From Bacillus sp. ZZV12-4809 (lineage in GTDB: Bacteria > Bacillota > Bacilli > Bacillales > Cytobacillaceae): a DNA stretch of 64,000 nucleotides. Under the pieces are notes generated by a model. It saw nothing but the letters and a program-made list of their open reading frames with translations. It was not told the origin of the DNA and searched no databases. The stretch is from contig NZ_VCRN01000004.1 in assembly GCF_009849585.1 (NCBI RefSeq), positions 186,001 to 250,000 on the forward strand, read 5' to 3'. A program made the translations under genes and the position numbers. How positions within the stretch are numbered: position 1 is the first letter of the stretch; every line of letters starts with the position of its first letter. Positions 9,114 to 17,541 of the stretch are shown one piece after another.

Positions 9114-9164
9114 TATGAGTTTAGCTGGTATGGGGTTTTATTTCAAGAGTTTTCAAAAAATATT

Positions 9165-9199
9165 GGTGACATCGAAAAAGTGGTGGTGACATCGAAAAA
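9165..9199. repeat. Short tandem repeat next to the RAYT element
   Basis: GGTGACATCGAAAAA occurs at 9165-9179 and again at 9185-9199 (20-base spacing). The following REP at 9201 begins again with GGTGACA. Probably made by slippage or repeated insertion at the element edge. Confidence 0.7.
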
Positions 9200-9200
9200 T

Positions 9201-9230
9201 GGTGACAGGCACCACCCGAATTATGTCGAA
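9201..9230 (-). repeat. REP-like sequence, left flank of the RAYT
   Basis: Thirty bases. Read on the minus strand it is a TTCGACA-type head and a GGGT linker, then the hairpin GGTG-CCTGT-CACC. It differs at one base from the plus-strand copies at 27410-27439 and 46953-46982. Confidence 0.8.
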
Positions 9231-9293
9231 TTAAAGGAATTCTCCCTAAAGGAAGAGAATATATACAGAGATAATAACGAAAGGAGCAAAAGA

Positions 9294-9872
9294 ATGGCAC
9301 GCCCTAAAAGAATTTGGAGTCCAGATCACTATCACCATGTGGTCAGCCGTGGCAATTGGAGAGCAAACTTGTTTGAAAACGAATCAGATTTTATCTCATT
9401 TTTGTATATCCTCCACTACACTCATCGTTCTGCCAGCCTCGAAATTGCCAGCTACTGTTTAATGTCAAACCACTATCACCTCATGCTAAAAACTAAAGAC
9501 GTCCCACTTTCCAAGGTAATGAGAACCATTAATAAGGCTTATGCTGATTACTACAATAAAAAATATCAAGTCCAAGGCCATTTATTTGAGAAACGTTTCT
9601 TTAGTAAGCCTATTTATGATCTTTATGGGCTGCTGGAAGTGAGCCGCTACATTCACTTAAATCCTGTTGAAGCAAAAATTGCAGATGCTCCGCAACACTA
9701 CCGCTGGTCAAGCTTCCCCTGCTTTTATTACTCACAGAAGCAAACTCCTGATTACCTTAACCTCAAATCCATAACAGATCTATTTTCTGGAAACGACGAA
9801 AATATGCAAAAACAAAATTACTGCAGGTGGATGGTAAAAGACATTAAAATTGAACAGCTCAATAATATTTAG
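9294..9872 (+). CDS. REP-associated tyrosine transposase (Y1, IS200/IS605-related)
   Basis: 192-residue single-strand DNA transposase. SNHYHLMLKT carries the HxH metal motif, and SRYIHLNPVEAKI holds the candidate catalytic tyrosine in the typical RAYT context. GHLFEKRFFSKPI is another family signature, and the N-terminus MARPKRIWSPDHYHHVVSRGN is classical. ATG 9294-9296 behind AAAGGAG is preferred over an in-frame GTG at 9180 that would translate the REP. The frame appears intact. In this family the enzyme is domesticated to move REP sequences in trans, which fits the dispersed copies in the window. Confidence 0.88.
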   Translation: MARPKRIWSPDHYHHVVSRGNWRANLFENESDFISFLYILHYTHRSASLEIASYCLMSNHYHLMLKTKDVPLSKVMRTINKAYADYYNKKYQVQGHLFEKRFFSKPIYDLYGLLEVSRYIHLNPVEAKIADAPQHYRWSSFPCFYYSQKQTPDYLNLKSITDLFSGNDENMQKQNYCRWMVKDIKIEQLNNI

Positions 9873-9916
9873 GTTTTCACCATAGGAATAGGGATTAGTG
9901 GTCTATAACTGGTATA

Positions 9917-9929
9917 GGTGCCTGTCACC
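9917..9929 (+). repeat. REP hairpin, right flank of the RAYT
   Basis: Core hairpin GGTGCCTGTCACC, inverted relative to the left copy. The TTCGACA-type head seen in the other copies is absent here, so only the hairpin is conserved. Confidence 0.7.
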
Positions 9930-10039
9930 CTGTTGTTGTACAGAAAATTCAAACAATTAATCATTAAGACCCATGATTCCCATAATTAGTAAAAGTAGAA
10001 GGAACTGTAACAAATTTTGTCAAAAGGGAGTGGATTTAA

Positions 10040-11563
10040 CTGAAAAATAAGCTTATTGCGTTATCACTGGCTTCTGCTTTAAGTTTTTCATTATTCCCGG
10101 GAGAAAGTCTTGCCGAGCAGACTTCGCTAGCGAACCAGGTGAACATTCCTGGCGCTCACGCAGTTTCAGAACAATACTTCGACGGGGCCGGCGACAATTG
10201 GCTCACTACTAAGAATCCTCTGCAATTTGAGCAGGCAACCCTATACGGCAATATCGGTCTGGCTCCTTATCTATGGGGAAATGCTGAAGAAGGAACGGGC
10301 TGGCATCAAATGTACAACCCTGCTTCTGTCACGGGAACTCAGGTAAATGGGATTTTTGAAGATGCCCAGTTTGTCATCCGGGTTCCGGACCACTGGAATG
10401 GCCGGCTGGTCGTTTCGGGAATTCCGGCTACGCGAAATGAAACGTCAACCGACCTGCTTTTCAGCGATTATGTACTGGAAAAAGGATATGCATTTGCAGC
10501 AATTGACAAAGGCACCCAGGGCGAGGAGGATCCAGCTGACCCATTGGCAAAAGTAAAGAATGCGCTGGCCGGTGAGGATGATAGTGTTGCTGAATGGCAT
10601 CAGCGATTCCGCCAGATTACAAAAGCCGCACAGCAGTACTTAGCCAGCCATTACCCAGATGGACTGATCGATCCAGATTCCTCAGATCCGGCAAGTGATT
10701 TAATATTGAAAGACCATAAAATTCCTACATATGCGATGGGAATTTCCAATGGGGGCTACGTCGTGCGCTATGCCCTTGAAAATGACAATCCAGAGAAAAC
10801 CGGCGAACCCCGCCTTTTTAATGGAGGAGTCGATTGGGAAGGCGTTTTATGGACGGAGAAAAAGGAGAATTTGATCAGCTCTCTGACCACTGTTGTGAAT
10901 CATTCAGAGGAAGCTTTGTATGGCAGCGGCAAAGAACAGAAAAAAGCGGTGAAAGAGCTATACAAAGCAGGATTGCCAAAAGGGTCGGAAAAACTGTGGG
11001 CCTACCATGACCAGGTATACTGGTTTGTCTCTCTGAATATCTATCGCGATCATTTTGATCCGGAAGCACCCGGCAGGACGGAATGGAGCAATTACCTGAA
11101 CTTCTTTAATGGTGTGAGAGACCGGTCCTATGATCATATTTTTGAAGATTATAAGTATGTAACACGGCCGAAGGAAGTGAAAGAAAATATTAAGGCGGTG
11201 GCCAATACCGGGGATATTGAAGTGCCGCTCATCTCTTTTACTGGATCACTGGACTCGCTGATCTTCCCGGAAATCCATGCTAAGGGATATCAAAAGCTGG
11301 TTAAGAAAGCCGGAAAGCAGGATCTGCACCGCATGTACACAATCGAGAACGGGAACCATGTTGACAGCCTTGTCTGGAACCCAGGCACCGATCCGGATCA
11401 AGAACTTCAGCCGCTGCTGCCATACGCTCATCAATCATTTGACCTCTTAGTTGATTGGGTGGAAAATGGCAATGCGGCCCCTGCGAGCAAAACGGTTGAT
11501 GCACCGGAGAACCCTGTGAAGGTTGTTGATTTGAAGACTGGCGAGGAACGGGATCCGCGTTAG
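10040..11563 (+). CDS. Secreted alpha/beta-hydrolase, apparent CTG start
   Basis: 507 residues if started at CTG 10040-10042. That codon lies nine bases after AAAGGGAG and opens a textbook signal peptide ([20 protein letters not shown], cleavage near SLAEQ). An in-frame stop at 10037 rules out anything further upstream. The next usable start, GTG 10139, would remove the signal peptide and has no ribosome-binding site. The mature part shows the nucleophile elbow GISNGG (Ser) and a C-terminal [11 protein letters not shown] with the likely His. Resembles esterases of the tannase/feruloyl or hydroxybutyrate-oligomer-hydrolase type; the substrate is unknown. Single gene, with hairpins directly after its stop. 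Confidence 0.8.
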   Translation: MKNKLIALSLASALSFSLFPGESLAEQTSLANQVNIPGAHAVSEQYFDGAGDNWLTTKNPLQFEQATLYGNIGLAPYLWGNAEEGTGWHQMYNPASVTGTQVNGIFEDAQFVIRVPDHWNGRLVVSGIPATRNETSTDLLFSDYVLEKGYAFAAIDKGTQGEEDPADPLAKVKNALAGEDDSVAEWHQRFRQITKAAQQYLASHYPDGLIDPDSSDPASDLILKDHKIPTYAMGISNGGYVVRYALENDNPEKTGEPRLFNGGVDWEGVLWTEKKENLISSLTTVVNHSEEALYGSGKEQKKAVKELYKAGLPKGSEKLWAYHDQVYWFVSLNIYRDHFDPEAPGRTEWSNYLNFFNGVRDRSYDHIFEDYKYVTRPKEVKENIKAVANTGDIEVPLISFTGSLDSLIFPEIHAKGYQKLVKKAGKQDLHRMYTIENGNHVDSLVWNPGTDPDQELQPLLPYAHQSFDLLVDWVENGNAAPASKTVDAPENPVKVVDLKTGEERDPR

Positions 11564-11581
11564 GCTGATTTCCTAATCAGC
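11564..11581 (+). terminator. Hairpin directly after the secreted hydrolase gene
   Basis: GCTGATT-TCCT-AATCAGC begins immediately after the stop codon. It has no U tract, so it probably protects the 3' end or assists the strong terminator 30 bases further on. Confidence 0.5.
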
Positions 11582-11611
11582 TGGTACATTTATCAGATCA
11601 CTCTCGGCAGC

Positions 11612-11647
11612 AAAAAATCGAGTATATGGTTATATACTCGATTTTTT
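11612..11647. terminator. Bidirectional terminator between convergent hydrolase genes
   Basis: A perfect 15-bp stem, AAAAAATCGAGTATA paired with TATACTCGATTTTTT around a six-base loop. It gives a U tract on either strand and so serves both converging genes. Confidence 0.92.
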
Positions 11648-11685
11648 CTGATTAATCTCGTTATTTTGAAATCTCCAAAGAGAGA

Positions 11686-12594
11686 TTAACCAATTTTCTC
11701 AAGCGTTTTATATTGCAGGCTCTTCCCAAAGAATTGGCCAAGCTGTCCAATTAAGTCCTGGAATACCGGGTGTTCGTGATACATAAAGTCATTGTGTTTT
11801 CCTTCAATAAGGAAAAGCTGCTTTGGTTCAGTTGCTGCCTCGTAAAAATGGAGTGATTCTTCTACAGGATGAAGCAGGTTTTCTTTTCCATGTCCGATAA
11901 ATAGTGGGCACTCGATCGCACTCGCTGTTTTATCTGCATCCAGCTCGATAATGGATTCGGTAAACTGCAGCTGCGTTTGTTTTCCAAATGGTGACAGCGG
12001 TGCAAGTTCTTTTTGTACATAATCATTTGTAGCAGGATCTAACGGATAATGAATAAATGGGTCCTCATATTTAGAACTTCCAGTTGTAACGCGGTGAATA
12101 CGGTCTGCTTCGACCATGTTTTTAATTTCTATCCAATCAACATAGGAATGGATGGACTTCAGCCATCTTTCTCCATTATAGAAACCGTTAAGACCCGCTA
12201 CCGCTTTTACGCGTTTGTCTGCTGCGGCAGCGCGCACAACGTTTGATGCACCCATGCCCCAGCCAATTAACCCGATATTTTCAGGATCTACTTCATCCTG
12301 GGTTGTTAAAAATGTAATCGCGTTTCTTATATCCTGCACTTGCTCATCCAAAATAACTCTGCCCTGCTTTCCTTCGCTGTCTGCAAAACCTCGGTAATCA
12401 AAGCCCAGGCATACATACCCAAGCTCAGTCAGGCTGCGTGCAAATAATCGGGGGTAAAATTGATTAAAACCTTGATATCCGGAGTTCGGAATTATGGCCG
12501 GCCGTTTTTCACCTGGCTGATAATCATCCGGCAGATAAATTGTGCCATCCAGTTTAAACCCTTCACTATAAAAGCTAATTTGACGTTCTTGCAT
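11686..12594 (-). CDS. Alpha/beta-hydrolase-fold protein lacking the nucleophilic serine
   Basis: 302 residues, cytoplasmic (no signal peptide). Fold landmarks: DGTIYLPDDY, GFDYRGFADSEG, the nucleophile-elbow segment GLIGWGMGASNVVRAAA, the acid region CPLFIGHGKEN and the histidine loop EGKHNDF. In the elbow the position normally held by Ser (G-x-S-x-G) is Gly (G-W-G-M-G). A classical serine esterase mechanism therefore looks impossible unless a neighbouring residue takes over. ATG 12592-12594 behind GGAGGG is chosen; an ATG 15 bases upstream overlaps that ribosome-binding site. It lies 67 bases after the PrpD-family gene on the same strand and may be read through from it. Confidence 0.85.
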   Translation of the reverse strand: MQERQISFYSEGFKLDGTIYLPDDYQPGEKRPAIIPNSGYQGFNQFYPRLFARSLTELGYVCLGFDYRGFADSEGKQGRVILDEQVQDIRNAITFLTTQDEVDPENIGLIGWGMGASNVVRAAAADKRVKAVAGLNGFYNGERWLKSIHSYVDWIEIKNMVEADRIHRVTTGSSKYEDPFIHYPLDPATNDYVQKELAPLSPFGKQTQLQFTESIIELDADKTASAIECPLFIGHGKENLLHPVEESLHFYEAATEPKQLFLIEGKHNDFMYHEHPVFQDLIGQLGQFFGKSLQYKTLEKIG

Positions 12595-12622
12595 GATAAA
12601 TCCCTCCATGTTTTTTATTTAA

Positions 12623-12641
12623 TAATGACGTTAACTCATTA
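12623..12641. promoter_or_regulatory. Small inverted repeat before the hydrolase
   Basis: TAATGA-N7-TCATTA in the gap between the PrpD-family gene and the alpha/beta-hydrolase. It lacks a U tract on the transcribed strand, so it is an operator candidate rather than a terminator. Confidence 0.3.
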
Positions 12642-12661
12642 ATGCTCGAGAGCTTTTCTAT

Positions 12662-13927
12662 TTACTGAATACATTGGTATATTTCATCACACATTTCATG
12701 TCCTGCAATTGGCTCTGCAAGATTATAAAACTTATCCTTTTTTTCAATAGATGATAGCGGAAAATCATAGTCTCCTTTTGCCTGAAGGACACTTGATGAA
12801 AAGATATGGCCCTTGCTATCCTCAATTTCTATCCTGCTAAGAGCCTTTTTAGGAAATTGCTGATCTAATTCATCACTAATATAGATTTCAATCTTATTCA
12901 TTGCATTTAAAATCTCTGGATTACCTAGTTCTTTCAATACTTGATTAGGTCCAACCTCTCCTGTCACTAAATAGGCTGCGAATGGAAAAGTGAGATTATA
13001 TTGGGCTTCTTCTGTATTATTTGGATTCTTCCTGCTTAAGTAGGCAGCTTCAGTAAATGTATAAATTTTAACTTTATTAATTTCTGAATCCCTTAACGCA
13101 TGCTTTAGCCTTAACTCCTTCAACGCTTCTATCCCCGGCTGTGCCCATCTGCAGCATGCGTAAGGCTTATAATAAAGCTCCTCCACCCGGTATACCTCTC
13201 CCAATTCCTGCAAATAAGGCTCTGTTTCCATTGTTTCAAAAAGGGAAGGAATTCCGGTAAACCCCTCCTTCGCAAGGAAGGCGGCACTTATTCCCGTCAT
13301 GCTTCCCCATCCAATCCCATCTTTGAGCATGGAAGGGTGCTTAATGCAGCGCATCATGGGGGAGTAGGTTGATTGGTATTCGGCAATACCCAGTGCATGG
13401 TTTAATTCATTTCCTGTCAATTTCATAATGTGCCCTGAGCCAGCTGCAGCTCCGACAGCTCCCCAGGAACCTGTACAATGGTACTCAGGACGCTCTTGAT
13501 GTGCGAGAATTCCTGCCCTTATGGCGATTTCATAGCTTATCAGGAGGGACGTCATGAATTCTTCACCGGAAATATTGTACTCCTCCGCGGCTGCAAGAAC
13601 AGCCGGAAAAACAATAGCACCCGGATGGCCTTTTACAAGGCGATGACCGTCATCCATGTCGAGCGAATTCGCAGCAGTAGCATTGACTAAAGCTGCACCT
13701 GATGCACTCATTTTTTCAGCAGATGAAAACACAGAACTTCTTCCAGTTCCCCACTGTCCTTCTGCAAACTTTTTTACCATTTCAAATGCAGCAGTTTGAG
13801 TCCCTGCGATTGTGCAGGCAATAATGTCAGCAAGTGCTTCTTTTAAAGCTTGTTTGCCATTTGCATGAACGGAGTTAAATGATTCTGTTCTCAAATACTC
13901 CTCAAGCTTTCCAGCGAAAAACGCCAA
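12662..13927 (-). CDS. MmgE/PrpD family protein
   Basis: About 421 residues of the 2-methylcitrate-dehydratase superfamily (MmgE/PrpD). Diagnostic stretches are ALADIIACTIAGT, NATAANSLDMDDGH, GHPGAIVFPAVLAAAE, and KPYACCRWAQPGIEAL in the C-terminal half. Members dehydrate or isomerise hydroxy- and unsaturated di- and tricarboxylic acids. Neither a methylcitrate synthase nor a lyase gene is nearby, so propionate catabolism is unlikely. It is the last gene behind the OpuC-like importer and the sigma-54 promoter, hence probably acts on the imported compound. TTG 13925-13927 fits AGGAAGTG better than the GTG nine bases upstream. Confidence 0.85.
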   Translation of the reverse strand: MAFFAGKLEEYLRTESFNSVHANGKQALKEALADIIACTIAGTQTAAFEMVKKFAEGQWGTGRSSVFSSAEKMSASGAALVNATAANSLDMDDGHRLVKGHPGAIVFPAVLAAAEEYNISGEEFMTSLLISYEIAIRAGILAHQERPEYHCTGSWGAVGAAAGSGHIMKLTGNELNHALGIAEYQSTYSPMMRCIKHPSMLKDGIGWGSMTGISAAFLAKEGFTGIPSLFETMETEPYLQELGEVYRVEELYYKPYACCRWAQPGIEALKELRLKHALRDSEINKVKIYTFTEAAYLSRKNPNNTEEAQYNLTFPFAAYLVTGEVGPNQVLKELGNPEILNAMNKIEIYISDELDQQFPKKALSRIEIEDSKGHIFSSSVLQAKGDYDFPLSSIEKKDKFYNLAEPIAGHEMCDEIYQCIQ

Positions 13928-13953
13928 GGAAATCACTTCCTATAGAATGAGTT

Positions 13954-14883
13954 TTATTTCACTAACCCCTGCTCTTTCAGCCAGTTACGGCTTACTTCCG
14001 TGATATCCTTATGTTCCACATCTACCGAGTAATTTAGAGACATCATCGTTTCATTATCCAAAAGGCCGGCTAATTTGTTCAGCAGTTCAGAAACCTCAGG
14101 AGATTTTTCAGCAACTTCCTCTCTCACAACAGGAACCCCATTATATGCAGGGAAAAATTGCTGATCATCTTCCAGAATCACAAGGTCGAACCCCTTAATG
14201 CGTCCATCTGTAGCAAAGCCAACTGATACATCTACCTGCCCATCCTTTAATGCGTTATATAGTAATCCGGAATCCATTTTCACGACATTTTTGGATGGGA
14301 ATCTAAATCCGTAAAGTTTCTGTAAACCCTTTACTCCATCTTCTCGTGCATAGAATTCAGCATTAGAAGCAAATTTTAATTTACCAGGATCATCCTTTAC
14401 CACTTTGGCTAGATCCGAAATCGTTTTTACACCCATTTTTTCAGCAGTATCTTTCTTCATCAAGATCGCATAGGTATTATTGAAATTCGCTTTATTTAAC
14501 CAGGTGACCCCGTTTTTCTTATCATTTTCTTTAACTTTTTCATATGCTTTATCGGGATCTGTTTCTACTTCCTGTTTTTGGTAAACCACTAAACCAGTGC
14601 CTGTATATTCCCAATAAATATCGATTTGTCCATTCTCCAAAGCAGACCGGACAACAGCACTTCCCATATTGCTTGCTTCCTCTACATCAAAACCGCTTTC
14701 CTTTAAATAAATGGATGTTACTTTGGACAGTATCTGCTGCTCAGTAAAATCTTTACCGCCTATTGTCACTTTTCCCTTTGAATCACCTCCGCCGCCTTCA
14801 CTGTTTGCTGACGAGCTTCCACAAGCGGTTAGGGTAGTTGCCGTCACAATAATTGCCAGAAATAAACAGAACCAACTTTTCAC
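13954..14883 (-). CDS. OpuC/ProX-like substrate-binding lipoprotein
   Basis: About 309 residues. A signal peptide ends in a lipobox (TTLTAC), followed by a Ser/Gly-rich linker and the type F solute-binding fold (KVTIGGKDFTEQQILSKV, DIYWEYTGTGLVVYQ, QVDVSVGFATDGRI). This is the OpuCC/OsmF family, which binds quaternary amines such as choline or glycine betaine. The catabolic neighbours suggest a nutrient rather than an osmolyte. The start is GTG 14881-14883 behind AAGGGAGG; an ATG 24 bases upstream would put the ribosome-binding site inside the coding sequence. Confidence 0.9.
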   Translation of the reverse strand: MKSWFCLFLAIIVTATTLTACGSSSANSEGGGGDSKGKVTIGGKDFTEQQILSKVTSIYLKESGFDVEEASNMGSAVVRSALENGQIDIYWEYTGTGLVVYQKQEVETDPDKAYEKVKENDKKNGVTWLNKANFNNTYAILMKKDTAEKMGVKTISDLAKVVKDDPGKLKFASNAEFYAREDGVKGLQKLYGFRFPSKNVVKMDSGLLYNALKDGQVDVSVGFATDGRIKGFDLVILEDDQQFFPAYNGVPVVREEVAEKSPEVSELLNKLAGLLDNETMMSLNYSVDVEHKDITEVSRNWLKEQGLVK

Positions 14884-14909
14884 AGAATTTCCTCCCTTAA
14901 CTCTCATCG

Positions 14910-15647
14910 CTAGGCTGCTTCCAGTGTTCTTTGAAGCCCTCGCGGAACGATTATTTTTTCCAGCTTCCCCAATAAAACATCAAGAAGGACAGCTAATAAT
15001 ATGACTGGAACCGCTCCTGAAAGCATGATTCCTGTATCATATAATGAAATTCCCGTAAATATCAGATCTCCTAAACCTCCGCCTCCAATTAAAAAGGCTA
15101 AAGCACCTGTTCCTACATTAATAACCACAGAGGTTCGGATACCAGCCATGATGGCATACAGGGCATTAGGTAATTCAAGCTTAAAAAAGATTTGCTTGGA
15201 TGTCATGCCCATTCCTTTTCCAGCATCTATGATTTGCGGATTGACATTCTCAATCCCTGCAACCGTATTTCTCAGGATAGGCAGAAGAGAATTGAACCAT
15301 AATGCAAAAATAGCAGTCTGCCAGCCTAATCCAAAGTAGCTCATGACTAAAGCCAATATAGCCAGACTCGGGACCGTTTGACCTATATTCGCAAAATTTA
15401 ATACGATCCAATCAAGCTTCTTGAACTTCGGCCTGGTTATTAGGATACCAAGCGGTATTGCGGTCGCAATTGCAAGAGCTGCAGATATTCCTACCAATTT
15501 AAGATGCTGGCCAGTTAAATACAAAAGGTCCTTAGGGTTGTCGATGATGAATTGAAATGCCCCGCTAAAGTATGCCCAGCCTAAAATGGAGATTACGACT
15601 ACGTATAGACCTGTCTTCACTATTTTTTCGGTCTTTTTCCCAGACAT
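14910..15647 (-). CDS. OpuC-like ABC transporter permease
   Basis: 245 residues with an N-terminal helix and five to six further helices. The permease EAA-like loop is visible (NVNPQIIDAGKGMGMTSKQI, followed by FFKLELPNALYAIMAGIR). One of two similar but non-identical permeases in the operon, forming the heteromeric membrane part of an osmoprotectant-type importer. AAGGGGGTG precedes ATG 15645-15647. Confidence 0.9.
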   Translation of the reverse strand: MSGKKTEKIVKTGLYVVVISILGWAYFSGAFQFIIDNPKDLLYLTGQHLKLVGISAALAIATAIPLGILITRPKFKKLDWIVLNFANIGQTVPSLAILALVMSYFGLGWQTAIFALWFNSLLPILRNTVAGIENVNPQIIDAGKGMGMTSKQIFFKLELPNALYAIMAGIRTSVVINVGTGALAFLIGGGGLGDLIFTGISLYDTGIMLSGAVPVILLAVLLDVLLGKLEKIIVPRGLQRTLEAA

Positions 15648-15659
15648 ACTGTCACCCCC

Positions 15660-16658
15660 TTACCTTACAATTGATATATCTTTTGGGTGCACTTCTGTGA
15701 ATAAATTAAAATCAGACACACACAGTACACCTAGCTTCTTGTTATGGTCATCTACCACACAGATTTCTCCGTTTGGAGCAGACAATATTTGTGATAAAGC
15801 TGTTTTCAGATTTTCATTTACTGAAATCACCTGTCCATGCCACTCGCTGTTCAATCGGCTTTTTCTAAATCTGTCGCTTAAGACCATTAAATCTCTTACT
15901 TTTAACAATGTTAACCTTTTCAGGGCTCTATCATCTCCAACAAAATCACGGACAAATTCGTTCTTCGGATTAGACAGAATTTCATCAGGCGTGCCAATTT
16001 GCATTAATTTCCCGGTATCAAAGATGGCTACTTTGTCGCCTAATTTAATTGCCTCATCTATATCATGGCTGACAAATAGAATCGTTTTCTTCATTTTCTT
16101 TTGAATCCGCAAAAATTCATTCTGTAAACGGTCACGAATGACAGGGTCAAGTGCTCCAAAAGGTTCATCCATCAGCATAACAGGGGGATCAGCAGCCAAT
16201 GCCCTGGCAATCCCGATTCGCTGCTGCTGGCCGCCTGATAATTCATATGGGTAACGCTTTTGAAACTGCCCCGGGTCTAAACCCATCATTTCCATTAGTT
16301 CACTGTACCGTTTTTTCATTCGATTTTGATCCCATCCCAGCATCTTGGGAACAACTTTAATATTGTCTTCAATCGTCATGTTCGGAAACAGTCCATTGTG
16401 CTGGATTACGTATCCAATGGATCTTCGAAGTTTGATGAGATCCATGGAATTAATATTTTTCCCTTCCACCTCGATACTTCCGCTTGTAATAGGAATTAAA
16501 CGATTCACCATCCTGAGCAGCGTTGTTTTCCCACATCCTGAAGGGCCAAGAAACACACAGATTTCTCCTGGTTCAACAAGAAAATTTATGTTATTGACGG
16601 CTGTTACCTTTTTGTCACCGCTTTCATAAACCTTCGTTACATTCTGAAATTCAATCAT
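15660..16658 (-). CDS. OpuC-like ABC transporter ATP-binding subunit
   Basis: 332 residues. Walker A GPSGCGKTT, signature LSGGQQQR and Walker B VMLMDEPFGALD are all intact. A short C-terminal extension (about 255-332) ends in a single CBS-like motif (NGEICVVDDHNKKLGVLCVSD). In OpuA/OpuC this regulatory part senses ionic strength or cyclic dinucleotides; here it is shorter than the usual tandem pair. Lies between the two permease genes. Confidence 0.92.
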   Translation of the reverse strand: MIEFQNVTKVYESGDKKVTAVNNINFLVEPGEICVFLGPSGCGKTTLLRMVNRLIPITSGSIEVEGKNINSMDLIKLRRSIGYVIQHNGLFPNMTIEDNIKVVPKMLGWDQNRMKKRYSELMEMMGLDPGQFQKRYPYELSGGQQQRIGIARALAADPPVMLMDEPFGALDPVIRDRLQNEFLRIQKKMKKTILFVSHDIDEAIKLGDKVAIFDTGKLMQIGTPDEILSNPKNEFVRDFVGDDRALKRLTLLKVRDLMVLSDRFRKSRLNSEWHGQVISVNENLKTALSQILSAPNGEICVVDDHNKKLGVLCVSDFNLFTEVHPKDISIVR

Positions 16659-16701
16659 TCTGCTTCACCTTCTTTCATAAATCTCGCAGTCTATTATACT
16701 T

Positions 16702-17355
16702 TTATGATTTGATACTTACACCAGAAGAAAACCTTTTCTGAAATCTCCCTAACAAAACATCAATTGATATAGCTAAAATAGAAACTGATATTGCACCTAC
16801 CTGGATCATAACTGCATAGCTTGTTGATATGCCCCGAGCTATATAGCCGCCCAGGCCGCCTGCTCCAATGTAAGCCGCTATTGCGCCGATTCCAATTGTC
16901 AATACGATCGCCATCCGCACACCAGCCATAATGACTGGAAATGCCAGAGGAAGCTCCACCTTTATTAGTCTCTGAAAGGTTGTCATTCCCATCCCGATTG
17001 CTGCATCTCTTACATTCGGATCCACATTTTTTATCGCAATATATGTGTTTCGAATTATAGGCAGCTGTGAATACAAGATTAAAGCCACTATGGCTGGCAG
17101 AAATCCTATTCCCTGATTAATTAGCGAGAAAATAGGAATCATAATTCCAAACAATGCAATACTAGGTATAGTCATAATAATTCCAGCCACTGCCAGAACT
17201 AGACTTGCTAAACTCTCTTTCTGTGAAATATAAATCCCAAAAGGAACACCTGTAATGATTGCGATGCCAACTGCAAGTCCCACTAATTCGATATGCTCCA
17301 GGGTCATCTCTAAAATCTCCGGCCAGTTCAGTTGGACAAATTCTAGAATCTCCAA
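16702..17355 (-). CDS. OpuC-like ABC transporter permease, first gene of the sigma-54 operon
   Basis: 217 residues with about six membrane helices and the loop NVDPNVRDAAIGMGMTTFQR followed by LIKVELPLAFPVIMAGVR. TTG start 17353-17355 behind AAGGGGGGGAG. Directly downstream of the -24/-12 promoter at 17390-17406. Order of the operon: permease, ATPase, permease, binding protein, PrpD-family enzyme. Confidence 0.9.
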   Translation of the reverse strand: MEILEFVQLNWPEILEMTLEHIELVGLAVGIAIITGVPFGIYISQKESLASLVLAVAGIIMTIPSIALFGIMIPIFSLINQGIGFLPAIVALILYSQLPIIRNTYIAIKNVDPNVRDAAIGMGMTTFQRLIKVELPLAFPVIMAGVRMAIVLTIGIGAIAAYIGAGGLGGYIARGISTSYAVMIQVGAISVSILAISIDVLLGRFQKRFSSGVSIKS

Positions 17356-17389
17356 ATTCTCCCCCCCTTAATATTTTACTTATATATCT

Positions 17390-17406
17390 AGCAAGTTCTG
17401 TGCCAA
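17390..17406 (-). promoter_or_regulatory. Sigma-54 (-24/-12) promoter of the importer operon
   Basis: Minus-strand TTGGCACAGAACTTGCT is a near-perfect match to TTGGCAC-N5-TTGCW. The GG and GC are exactly placed and the spacing to the first permease gene is suitable (about 25-base leader). The adjacent NtrC-type activator makes the assignment strong. Confidence 0.9.
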
Positions 17407-17462
17407 CTTAAATCCCTTTATTTCATTGAATTTTCTAAATAATTTGTAAAGATATCCTTCTT

Positions 17463-17486
17463 TTGTGTAAAAAAATATTTACACAA
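17463..17486. promoter_or_regulatory. Palindromic enhancer (UAS) for the NtrC-type activator
   Basis: TTGTGTAAA-N6-TTTACACAA is a perfect 9-bp inverted repeat whose centre lies about 95 bases upstream of the predicted transcript start of the sigma-54 promoter. That is the usual position of an enhancer bound by a Fis-type HTH activator. It lies between the promoter and the activator gene's 3' end. Confidence 0.75.
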
Positions 17487-17541
17487 TTCACCTGTTAAGC
17501 AAAAAGACTGCTAACAGCATCTGCTAGCAGCCCAGGCGAAG

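Larger units (their letters stand above)
9201..9929. mobile_element. REP-associated tyrosine transposase element
   Basis: The RAYT gene is enclosed by REP-like hairpins in opposite orientation: GGTGACAGGCACC at 9201-9213 and GGTGCCTGTCACC at 9917-9929. This is the layout of RAYT/IS200-like elements, which recognise single-stranded hairpins rather than terminal inverted repeats. Exact borders beyond the hairpins are not determinable here. Confidence 0.75.

Noticed and set aside
9180-9293. Longer RAYT protein from GTG 9180
   Set aside because: It would translate the REP hairpin and lacks a ribosome-binding site, whereas ATG 9294 has AAAGGAG and begins the family's usual N-terminus.
12662-13927. 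2-methylcitrate dehydratase (propionate catabolism)
   Set aside because: The MmgE/PrpD family is broad, and no methylcitrate synthase or lyase gene is nearby; only the family name is supported.
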